Positions 44,340 to 51,179 of a DNA stretch of 64,000 nucleotides are shown piece after piece. The stretch comes from CALOCY01 sp942491975. Its GTDB lineage: Bacteria > Bacteroidota > Bacteroidia > Bacteroidales > Prolixibacteraceae. The notes under the pieces are model-generated. The model was not told where the DNA came from. It did no database searches and saw only the letters and a list, made by a program, of their open reading frames with translations. Positions within the stretch are counted from its first letter, which is position 1, and each line of letters begins with the position of its first letter. Location of the stretch: NCBI GenBank assembly GCA_942491975.1, contig CALOCY010000004.1:2480001-2544000 (forward strand), written 5' to 3'. The translations under genes were made by a program, and so were the position numbers.

Positions 44340-44549
44340 ATGAAAAATTTAGAGTTTTTATTCCAAAATGCAAAATTAAGTAACAAAGCGTTGTTAACTG
44401 TAAAAAGTGGTGAAGGCCAAAATGAAGATATCGTTGTCTGGGAACTACCTGATGGTACTATAATAACTACAGGAGGGAATACCACAACTAATAACGGAGA
44501 GAGTATTATCCCTGCCGGGGTGATTCCCGGAAATATTATAGGAGGATAG
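44340..44549 (+). CDS. Small peptide with double-glycine-like leader, divergent from CHAT protease
   Basis: The 69-residue product starts MKNLEFLFQNAKLSNKALL and continues TVKSGEG. This resembles the leader of Bacteroidota double-glycine peptide precursors (pattern LSxxxLxxVxGG), here with SG/EG in place of GG. The remaining 45 residues are rich in Asn, Thr, Gly and Ile, with no cysteine, and end PAGVIPGNIIGG. A strong terminator follows 44 bases after the stop, which supports a real gene. It shares a 55-base divergent control region with the CHAT protease. The function is unknown; a protease substrate or a secreted peptide are possibilities. Confidence 0.6.
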   Translation: MKNLEFLFQNAKLSNKALLTVKSGEGQNEDIVVWELPDGTIITTGGNTTTNNGESIIPAGVIPGNIIGG

Positions 44550-44592
44550 AGACAGAGCAGACAATTTCTCCAGGGGAAAATGAATTGGAAAT

Positions 44593-44629
44593 AACAACCT
44601 CCGGGCAACTGCCCGGGGGTTGTTGTTTT
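44593..44629 (+). terminator. Rho-independent terminator of the small peptide gene
   Basis: AACAACC-T-CCGGGC (44593-44606) pairs with GCCCGG-G-GGTTGTT (44611-44624), followed by a T-rich stretch. Confidence 0.85.
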
Positions 44630-44642
44630 ATATGTATAAGAA

Positions 44643-44703
44643 GCTGTATCAAAAAGAAAAAAGTTGCAAAAAAACTTACGAACTGAAAGGTCGGTTTTTC
44701 TTT
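44643..44703. repeat. Truncated copy of the MITE-like element found after leuS
   Basis: GCTGTATCAAAAAG (44643-44656) is identical to 27507-27520. The match continues with AAAAGTT and CTTACGA blocks in the same order and near-equal spacing, ending around TTCTTTTCT. The right-hand inverted repeat is missing. Confidence 0.5.
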
Positions 44704-45034
44704 TCTACCCCCACCCCCCTAAAGGGGGCATGCTTAAACATTAGTGATGTAGCGTAATAGTAGAAATATTTTGATGAAAATTAAAATTATGGCAAATTTT
44801 ATTCTGCATGTAACAATCCAAAAACAGGCGGTTTTACAGTATAAACAGTGATTCCTGAGGCCCAAAAAGATTCGTTCGAAGACAAAATTATGCGTTGAAA
44901 CACTGCTAATAATAGAACTTTTCTAAAGTTTAAAACTTTAGAAAAGTTATAAATCCGGGCAATGTTGTTTTTCATTCCGGGTGTGAACCGGAATCTTATG
45001 GTTTTGATAGCCAGTTTCAAAAAAGATGATATCC
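44704..45034. other. Intergenic stretch before aroA stop; repeats only
   Basis: No gene is visible. It contains a 5-bp hairpin CCCCC...GGGGG near 44716-44731, and otherwise AT-rich sequence. The one strong feature is the palindrome at 44916-44948, listed separately. Confidence 0.5.
44916..44948. repeat. Perfect 33-bp palindrome
   Basis: AACTTTTCTAAAGTTT (44916-44931), one central A, then AAACTTTAGAAAAGTT (44933-44948). It shares the architecture of the palindrome at 20472-20502 (TTT-N-AAA centre with 15-16-bp arms), suggesting a REP-like family. Confidence 0.7.
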
Positions 45035-46264
45035 TTAGACACACTCAAACCCCACCTTTTGCAAATCGTCCCAGAATTTGGGGTACGATTTGGTCACCAC
45101 GTTGGGATGTTCTATCACCATTCCCGGAAAATGGATAGCAGCCGGGGCAAAAGCCATGGCCATCCGGTGGTCTTCATAGGTTGAAATAGTGAGCTGCTCC
45201 GGAATTTTTGATGTATCGATTGTTCCGTCCCATCCTAACTCCCCATGCCTGGGTTCGTTTATTGTTGCACCCAGTTTGGCGAGCTCATTTTGCAACGCTG
45301 CAATACGATCAGTCTCTTTAATTTTCAGTGTCTCCAATCCTGAGAACCGAAAAGGCACTTTCTTCAGCACACAAAGCACGGCCATGGCCTGCGCAAGGTC
45401 AGGGTTTTCCGTAAAATCAAGCTCCAACTGCAACGGTTGCTGCACCGCTGTTTTTTGAATGCGTATGGATTCGCCCTGTTGCGTTGAAGTGACACCAAAT
45501 GATTCAAACCATTTCACCAATGCACAGTCGCCCTGTAAGCTCTGCATGCGCAGGTTGTGTAACACAACATCGGCCTCACTGCTCAATGCTGCCAACTGGT
45601 ACCAGTATGATGCCGCCGACCAGTCCGATTCAACGTTATATGCTTTGGGGGTATAGTGCTGCTCCTCTACGCGGATCTCGTTTCCCCCCCAATAGTAACG
45701 TATGCCAAACTGCTTCATCAGTTTCAGTGTAAGCTCAATGTAGCTGCGCGACATTGTCTTACCTTTCAACCGGATGGTTAATCCGTTTTCAACAGTGGGG
45801 GCAATCAGCAACAATGCCGAGATGTACTGGCTGCTTACATTTCCGTTCAGCTCCAGCACCTTACCTTTCAGGTGTGATCCCCAAATACGGAGCGGCGGAT
45901 AGCCCTCCTGCCCTTCGTACTCTATCTTTGCACCCAATTGGTTCAATGCATCCACTAAAATGCCAATGGGGCGCTGTTTCATACGTTCCGAACCGGTAAG
46001 TTCCCACTCACCCACAACTTTCGATAAAAACGCCGTGAGAAAACGCATGGCTGTACCCGCATGCCCCACATCAAACCGGTTGGTGTTCGACTGCAGTATC
46101 TCTGTCATCACACGCGTATCATCACTCTCCGAGAGGTTTTGAATGTCATATGGGCTATAGGCCAGCGAATTGATAATTAATACCCTGTTGCTGATACTTT
46201 TGGATGCCGGGAGGTCTATTTCGCCGGTTATATTATCGGTTAATTTACGAATTGAATAACTCAT
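45035..46264 (-). CDS. aroA: 3-phosphoshikimate 1-carboxyvinyltransferase (EPSP synthase)
   Basis: The 409-residue protein has the EPSP synthase blocks LPASKSISNRVLIINSLA near residue 18, GHAGTAMRFLTAFLS near 68, ERMKQRPI, QYISALLLIAPT, and KETDRIAALQNELAKLGA near 318, followed by YEDHRMAMAFAPAA. It joins shikimate 3-phosphate with phosphoenolpyruvate. It is slightly shorter than the E. coli enzyme (427). It follows aroB by 38 bases on the same strand. Confidence 0.96.
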   Translation of the reverse strand: MSYSIRKLTDNITGEIDLPASKSISNRVLIINSLAYSPYDIQNLSESDDTRVMTEILQSNTNRFDVGHAGTAMRFLTAFLSKVVGEWELTGSERMKQRPIGILVDALNQLGAKIEYEGQEGYPPLRIWGSHLKGKVLELNGNVSSQYISALLLIAPTVENGLTIRLKGKTMSRSYIELTLKLMKQFGIRYYWGGNEIRVEEQHYTPKAYNVESDWSAASYWYQLAALSSEADVVLHNLRMQSLQGDCALVKWFESFGVTSTQQGESIRIQKTAVQQPLQLELDFTENPDLAQAMAVLCVLKKVPFRFSGLETLKIKETDRIAALQNELAKLGATINEPRHGELGWDGTIDTSKIPEQLTISTYEDHRMAMAFAPAAIHFPGMVIEHPNVVTKSYPKFWDDLQKVGFECV

Positions 46265-46302
46265 TCTTCTTTAGTAAAAAAAACATCTTGATCTCTAAAA
46301 AT

Positions 46303-47364
46303 CTATTTGTCTAATGATCTGTAGAAATCCAGTGCTTCAAAAATCATTTTCTTATCGCAGTTTGCATCAATCTCAACATGGCCAATTTCAGAAAGCAATG
46401 TAAAGTTGATCCGCTGGCCTTCGTTCTTTTTGTCACGGGTCATTAACAGGTACAGCGGTTCAAAATCGGTGGGGGTGATCTCAAATTTTCCGTACAACGA
46501 GATCAGCCACTGTGAAATTTCCCGTACTACTGCCCCGTCAAGCTCCAATTTCAGGAATGAGAGGTAGAGTTCACAGATCATCCCGTAAGCTACGGCAAAC
46601 CCATGCAGTATAGGTTTTCTTTTTTGCATGGCATAACTTTCAAAAGCATGGCCTATGGTATGGCCAAAATTCAATGCTTTGCGGATATGTTGTTCTGTGG
46701 GGTCGTTAAGCACAAAATACTCTTTTATGGCGACAGAACGGGCAATCAGTTTTTTTAGTGCCCCTTTATCCAAATTGTAGCATTTAAGCCCTTCAAGATG
46801 GTTAACATCTTTAATCAATCCGTGTTTAATCATTTCGGCATATCCCGAAAGGAAATTTTCGTTGTCCAATGTCTTCAGAAACAGAGAATCGATAAAAATG
46901 GTTAAAGGGGAGGCAAAAGTACCCGCCTCGTTTTTTAATCCGCCCAGATTAATGCCTGTTTTCCCGCCTATCGAAGCATCTACCTGCGACAACAGGGTGG
47001 TGGGAATGTTTACAAATGAGATCCCGCGCTTGAATGTCGATGCAGCAAAGCCACCCAGGTCGGTCAACATCCCTCCGCCCAGGTTAATCAGTAACGATTT
47101 CCGGTCGGCCCCTTCCCGGCTAAGAAACTCCCATACCTGCAATAATGAGGTGCTGTTTTTTGACTGTTCCCCTGCCCCAATTACCAACCGGGGAGCTGTA
47201 GCCAGTTCTGCCATCTGCGATAAAACAGGCCAGCACAAACGTTCGGTATTTGTTTCCGTAAGCACAAATAGCCTGTCTGCCGGAAAATTTTGTATCACGC
47301 CTCGAAGCTCTTCCTGAAAGTTTTCAGGAAATATTACAGCCGACTGCATACGGGGATGGTTCAT
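46303..47364 (-). CDS. aroB: 3-dehydroquinate synthase
   Basis: The 353-residue protein has the NAD- and metal-binding blocks of AroB: GAGEQSKN, INLGGGMLTDLGGFAASTFKRGISFVNIPTTLLSQVDASIGGKTGIN (about residues 92-138), YAEMIKHGLI and ALNFGHTIGHAFE. It catalyses the second shikimate-pathway step. It lies upstream of aroA, so the two form a shikimate unit. Confidence 0.96.
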   Translation of the reverse strand: MNHPRMQSAVIFPENFQEELRGVIQNFPADRLFVLTETNTERLCWPVLSQMAELATAPRLVIGAGEQSKNSTSLLQVWEFLSREGADRKSLLINLGGGMLTDLGGFAASTFKRGISFVNIPTTLLSQVDASIGGKTGINLGGLKNEAGTFASPLTIFIDSLFLKTLDNENFLSGYAEMIKHGLIKDVNHLEGLKCYNLDKGALKKLIARSVAIKEYFVLNDPTEQHIRKALNFGHTIGHAFESYAMQKRKPILHGFAVAYGMICELYLSFLKLELDGAVVREISQWLISLYGKFEITPTDFEPLYLLMTRDKKNEGQRINFTLLSEIGHVEIDANCDKKMIFEALDFYRSLDK

Positions 47365-47429
47365 ATTTTTTGCTGTTTATTGCAACAAAGTTAAAACTAT
47401 TTGCTATTTTATACCGATTGTAATTTAAA

Positions 47430-47501
47430 ATGCCGGCATACAATCAAAAGAGTTCCGGGAGTAAGCGAACCGGGATGTCATTTTGATTGATAAGTTGGTA
47501 T
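47430..47501 (+). repeat. Structured dispersed repeat, copy B
   Basis: This copy aligns almost end to end with the reverse strand of 58707-58777. Its predicted fold is an outer stem GCCGGC/GTTGGU, a symmetric AUA/AUA internal loop, a stem CAATCAAAA/TTTTGATTG, and an inner hairpin TTCCGG (47453-47458) / CCGGGA (47470-47475) with loop GAGTAAGCGAA. Stem positions differ between copies while keeping pairing. Confidence 0.6.
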
Positions 47502-47515
47502 AACACTTTTTTACT

Positions 47516-47992
47516 ATGATTATTGAAAACAGGAAAGCATCCCGTAATATAAAACGGGTTTTTAGTTTTGGCGGAATTTTATATATGGCAATGATCGGCC
47601 TGTTTTACTATTTGGATAACAAGGCGTTGATTATTGTTTTCTGTATTTTTTTATTTCTGGACCTTCTCTGTTTTTCCCTGCTCAATTTCCATTACATCCA
47701 TTTTACCATTGAAAAAAACAAATTGATATTGCGCTATTACCCGGTTATCAGCTTTTGGGGCAAAAAGTACCAGTCTATAGAATTTCCCGTAAAAGCGTTG
47801 TATGCTTACGATTATAACACCTCTTTTTCAGGCATTTATCCCACCCTGAGGCTAACCGTCAAAACCCCCAAAGGAATGGCTTCCTATCCGAAGGTTGTGC
47901 TTTCAGGTTTAACGCCCGAAAAACGAACCCGGCTTAAAGCAATCCTCAACAACCTCATCAAACAAAATCATGGACAACAACCTTTGCTATAA
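47516..47992 (+). CDS. Small membrane protein, PH-like, function unknown
   Basis: The 158-residue protein has two membrane helices (about residues 17-33 and 38-60) followed by a soluble beta-rich domain with the look of a bacterial PH-like domain (HFTIEKNKLILRYYPVISFWGKKYQSIEFPVKAL...LRLTVKTPKG). I do not recognise a named family. Its last 23 bases overlap the dprA start, so the two are probably co-translated, but a role in competence is not implied by its sequence. Confidence 0.7.
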   Translation: MIIENRKASRNIKRVFSFGGILYMAMIGLFYYLDNKALIIVFCIFLFLDLLCFSLLNFHYIHFTIEKNKLILRYYPVISFWGKKYQSIEFPVKALYAYDYNTSFSGIYPTLRLTVKTPKGMASYPKVVLSGLTPEKRTRLKAILNNLIKQNHGQQPLL

Positions 47993-49079
47993 AATTGCGA
48001 TTTCTATCATCCCCGGAATAGGGCCGCAATCGGCCAAAAAATTGATTGCCTACACAGGAAGTATCGAAGGCGTATTTAAGGAAAAAGGCCGGACACTGCA
48101 AAAAATTCCCGGTATCGGAAAGGAGATGGCACGGCGTGTAACCGAAAACGATGTACTTGACCGGGCGAAGCAGGAAATAGAATTTATTTCCACACAAAAC
48201 ATCACCCCCTGTTTTTATCTTGACAAAGCGTATCCCCGGCGGTTGAGCAATTGCCAAGATGCCCCGTTGATGATTTATATCAAAGGAACAACCAATTTGA
48301 ACGCTGAAAAAATTATCAGCATTGTGGGTACCCGTAATGCAACACCTTACGGGCGCGAACAGTGTGAGAACCTGATTGCCGATTTGAAAAAAAACGGGCA
48401 TAACGTTACCATTGTGAGTGGACTGGCCTATGGCATAGATATCTGTGCCCATAAAGCCGCACTAAAAAACGGGATGGAAACTGTTGCGGTTTTCGGGCAT
48501 GGTCTTGAAACCATCTATCCATCGACACACACTGCCACTGCCCGTGATATAATAACACAAGGAGCATTGGTCTCCGATTTTATCAGCAACAGCCTTATCG
48601 ATCCCAAGAATTTTGTACGACGTAACCGCATTATTGCCGGTTTATCTGACCTGACTGTGGTAATTGAATCGGGAGAGAAGGGCGGTTCACTGGTTACGGC
48701 GGATATTGCCAATTCTTACAACCGTGATGTGATGGCTTTCCCCGGCCGGGTGAATGATTCTCATTCGATCGGCTGCAATAAACTCATAAAAACCAATCAG
48801 GCCGCATTGATTGAGTCGGCTAATGACCTGGAGTGCCTGCTTAACTGGGACCTGCAAAAGGGAAAACCAACAGCAGTACAATCCCAACTTTTTTTAGACC
48901 TTTTGCCCGAAGAGCAGAAGGTGTATGATTTTTTACAGGAAAATGGTGAAACAACCGTTGACCTGATTGCCGGGAAATGCAAACTCCCCATTAGCAAACT
49001 CTCTGCTATCCTGTTCAACCTTGAGATGAGCGGGGCATTGACTGTCCTGCCCGGAAATGTTTATAAAGCAAAAGGTTAA
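47970..49079 (+). CDS. dprA: DNA-processing protein DprA
   Basis: The 369-residue protein has an N-terminal helix-hairpin-helix part (IIPGIGPQSAKKLI and IPGIGKEMARRV), the Rossmann-like DprA core with SIVGTRNATPYGREQC, VSGLAYGIDICAHKAAL, FGHGLETIYPS and NRIIAGLSDLTVVIESGEKGGSLVTA, and a C-terminal winged helix (about residues 310-369). DprA loads RecA on incoming single-stranded DNA during transformation. It overlaps the upstream gene by 23 bases. Confidence 0.96.
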   Translation: MDNNLCYKIAISIIPGIGPQSAKKLIAYTGSIEGVFKEKGRTLQKIPGIGKEMARRVTENDVLDRAKQEIEFISTQNITPCFYLDKAYPRRLSNCQDAPLMIYIKGTTNLNAEKIISIVGTRNATPYGREQCENLIADLKKNGHNVTIVSGLAYGIDICAHKAALKNGMETVAVFGHGLETIYPSTHTATARDIITQGALVSDFISNSLIDPKNFVRRNRIIAGLSDLTVVIESGEKGGSLVTADIANSYNRDVMAFPGRVNDSHSIGCNKLIKTNQAALIESANDLECLLNWDLQKGKPTAVQSQLFLDLLPEEQKVYDFLQENGETTVDLIAGKCKLPISKLSAILFNLEMSGALTVLPGNVYKAKG

Positions 49080-49104
49080 TCACACCAGCGCAGTCAATTT
49101 TATA

Positions 49105-49112
49105 TATCTTTG
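49105..49112 (+). promoter_or_regulatory. Predicted -7 element of the helicase promoter
   Basis: TATCTTTG matches TAnnTTTG exactly and lies 22 bases before the helicase start. No clear -33 element was found. Confidence 0.4.
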
Positions 49113-49133
49113 TTCCCATAAAAATCAGTTATA

Positions 49134-50450
49134 ATGAAAACATTTGAGGAACTGAAGGTTAGCAAATCAATCCTGAAAGCACTGGATGAGATTGGCTTTA
49201 CAGAGCCTACCCCCATTCAGCAAGAAGCAATCCCGGCTATTCGTTCGGGACAGGATGTGCTGGGTATTGCCCAGACCGGCACAGGGAAGACAGCGGCCTA
49301 CCTCATTCCTGTTTTCATGAAACTGGTAAAAGCAGAGGGCGATGCCCCAAGGGCAATTATACTGGTACCTACCCGTGAACTATCTATGCAGGTAGGGGAA
49401 GATATTGAAGAACTTATACAGTTTACCAATTTGCGGTATGCAGCCATTTATGGTGGTGTGGGCTGGACAAAGCACGCCGAACTGATCAAGCCCGGAATAG
49501 ATATTTTGGTTGCCACACCGGGGCGGCTGATGGATTTATACAAGGCAGGGGTACTTGATCTCAGAAAAATTAAAACCCTTATCATTGACGAAGCCGACCG
49601 AATGCTCGACATGGGTTTTATGCGCCAGTTACGCGAGATTTTTGAGCTGATCCCCATGCGCCGCCAAAACCTGCTTTTTTCAGCTACCTTTCCGGACAAA
49701 GTAGGAACAATGGCAGAAGAGTTTCTCGACCTGCCTGTGCGCATCGAAATTGCCCCTTCGGCCACACCTGCAAAGTTGATTGATCAATATTACTACAAAG
49801 TACCCAATTACCACACCAAGCTCAACCTGGTCAGGTGCCTGTTGGAAGATGAAGAGACCTTTACCCGTGTGATTATTTTCTGTAAGACCAAGTCGAATGC
49901 CGAAGGTGTTTTTAAGGTGATAAAACGCAAAACCGAGGGCGAAAAACGGATACTCCACTCCAACAAAGGACAGGGTACCCGCACCAATGCCATTAATGCA
50001 TTTAAAGAGGGTGAAGTGCGCATCCTCATCACCACCGATGTGTCGGCACGCGGGCTTGATGTGAGCCAAATCAGCCACGTAATCAATTTTGATATCCCGG
50101 GCAATTACGAAGATTATGTACACCGTATTGGCCGTACAGCCCGTGCCAATAATAAGGGAACAGCCATATCGCTTATCGATCCGGCAGAGGAGTGGCACAT
50201 GCAAAAAATAGAAGCACTGATGCGCCGTGAGGTGCCTGTAAAAGAGCTGCCGGAAACCGTAGAGGTAATCCCCTCTAAATTTGAAGAGAACCAGGAGCAA
50301 CTGCGCGAGATTGACCGCCAGCGAAAGATTGACGACCCCACTTTTAAAGGGGCATTTCATTCGAAGAAGAGAAGGCCTTTTCAGGCGAAAAAACCAAACC
50401 TGAAAGCTAAAAACAAAGGAAGCAATAAAAAAAGGAGACGAAAAAGATAG
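49134..50450 (+). CDS. DEAD-box RNA helicase (RhlE-like)
   Basis: The 438-residue protein has the Q motif (GFTEPTPIQQEAIP), motif I AQTGTGKTA at about residues 44-52, PTRELSMQ, TPGRLMD, motif II IIDEADRMLDMGF, motif III SATFP, and in the second RecA domain TTDVSARGLDV and HRIGRTAR. A Lys/Arg-rich C-terminal tail (RRPFQAKKPNLKAKNKG) would bind RNA non-specifically. It probably remodels RNA in ribosome assembly or cold response. Confidence 0.95.
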   Translation: MKTFEELKVSKSILKALDEIGFTEPTPIQQEAIPAIRSGQDVLGIAQTGTGKTAAYLIPVFMKLVKAEGDAPRAIILVPTRELSMQVGEDIEELIQFTNLRYAAIYGGVGWTKHAELIKPGIDILVATPGRLMDLYKAGVLDLRKIKTLIIDEADRMLDMGFMRQLREIFELIPMRRQNLLFSATFPDKVGTMAEEFLDLPVRIEIAPSATPAKLIDQYYYKVPNYHTKLNLVRCLLEDEETFTRVIIFCKTKSNAEGVFKVIKRKTEGEKRILHSNKGQGTRTNAINAFKEGEVRILITTDVSARGLDVSQISHVINFDIPGNYEDYVHRIGRTARANNKGTAISLIDPAEEWHMQKIEALMRREVPVKELPETVEVIPSKFEENQEQLREIDRQRKIDDPTFKGAFHSKKRRPFQAKKPNLKAKNKGSNKKRRRKR

Positions 50451-50660
50451 CCCGAAAGCACTAAAAATGTTAATTCAGTTGCCTTCGATTTAGAAAGCTT
50501 AAATTCAAGTAACAAATGCAATTTTTAGATTTTGAAGCTTAAGTTCAGCGTGTACAAACTCAACAGACGGTATTTTGGCGATAAAATATTTGACAGGCTG
50601 GTAATTGCAAATATTATCGGGTTATGATATAAAACGGATATTCAGAAAACATTTATATCC
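50451..50660. other. Intergenic stretch with no recognisable feature
   Basis: About 210 AT-rich bases between the helicase stop and the transposase remnant. I see no gene, terminator or repeat here. Confidence 0.6.
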
Positions 50661-50917
50661 CTATAAACCCACTCTGTTTTTAATGTCTTTAAAAAAGTTT
50701 TCAACAACGGCATTATCCCAACAATTTCCTTTGCGGCTCATGCTTTGGTGAATTTCAGGATTAACTCTGTGAACTCCGCACAAGCATATTGTACGCCCCT
50801 GTCAGGGTGGAATATTAATTCTCCATTTATTAGACGATTTAATAGTGCCCTTCTCCATACAGGGATGACCGTTGATGATGCTTTCATTGAATTATTCATT
50901 GACCATCCTAATATAGC
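50661..50917 (-). pseudogene. Remnant of an IS3-family transposase (OrfB, DDE integrase core)
   Basis: On the minus strand, fragments of an IS3/IS150-type OrfB can be read in shifted frames. AILGWSMNNSMKASSTV and LIFHPDRGVQYACAEFTEL (the second catalytic Asp region, 50795-50809) are in one frame. QSMSRKGNCWDNAVVENFF (with the catalytic Glu) follows in another after a frameshift near 50765. A stop codon lies just before the first fragment. Both ends of the gene and any inverted repeats are missing, so this is a decayed internal piece. Confidence 0.85.
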
Positions 50918-51011
50918 TTTTTACTCCCTCTTCAATACAAATAATCCGGATTTTTCATACATTTGTGTTGCTTGTAAAAGCGAATCAATTTTAATTGGTT
51001 TAGAGAAAAAA

Positions 51012-51087
51012 AGGGGCATTAGCTCAGTTGGTTTAGAGCGCTTGCTTGACAGGCAAGAGGTCACAGGTTCGAATCCCGTATGTCCCA
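51012..51087 (+). tRNA. tRNA-Val (anticodon GAC)
   Basis: This 76-nt gene has acceptor GGGGCAT (51012-51018) pairing with ATGTCCC (51080-51086) with one G-U pair, discriminator A at 51087, anticodon stem CTTGC/GCAAG with loop TTGACAG giving anticodon GAC, and a normal GGTTCGAAT T loop. The CCA end is not encoded. A terminator follows. Confidence 0.97.
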
Positions 51088-51098
51088 CCCTGTTTGTG

Positions 51099-51130
51099 AG
51101 AGTCTCAGGTATAAAATCTGAGGCTCTTTT
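51099..51130 (+). terminator. Rho-independent terminator after tRNA-Val
   Basis: AGAGTCTCAG (51099-51108) pairs with CTGAGGCTCT (51118-51127) with one G-T wobble, followed by TTT. Confidence 0.75.
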
Positions 51131-51179
51131 GTTTCTTTGTTGAAACAAAACCCTTGAATTGGACTCAGGTTAACGGAAA

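Noticed and set aside
44285..44608. 108-codon upstream extension of the CHAT protease reading frame
   Set aside because: It would hide a clear signal peptide at MKFYTTLLWLLFTTAVYGQ and runs antisense to the peptide gene and its terminator region; it shows no domain-like sequence.
49680..50360. 226-codon frame antisense to the DEAD-box helicase
   Set aside because: It is fully antisense to a strongly conserved gene, with composition typical of a shadow frame.
50745..51143. 132-codon plus-strand frame
   Set aside because: It reads through tRNA-Val(GAC) and the antisense of the IS3 transposase remnant; translated tRNA sequence is recognisable in it.
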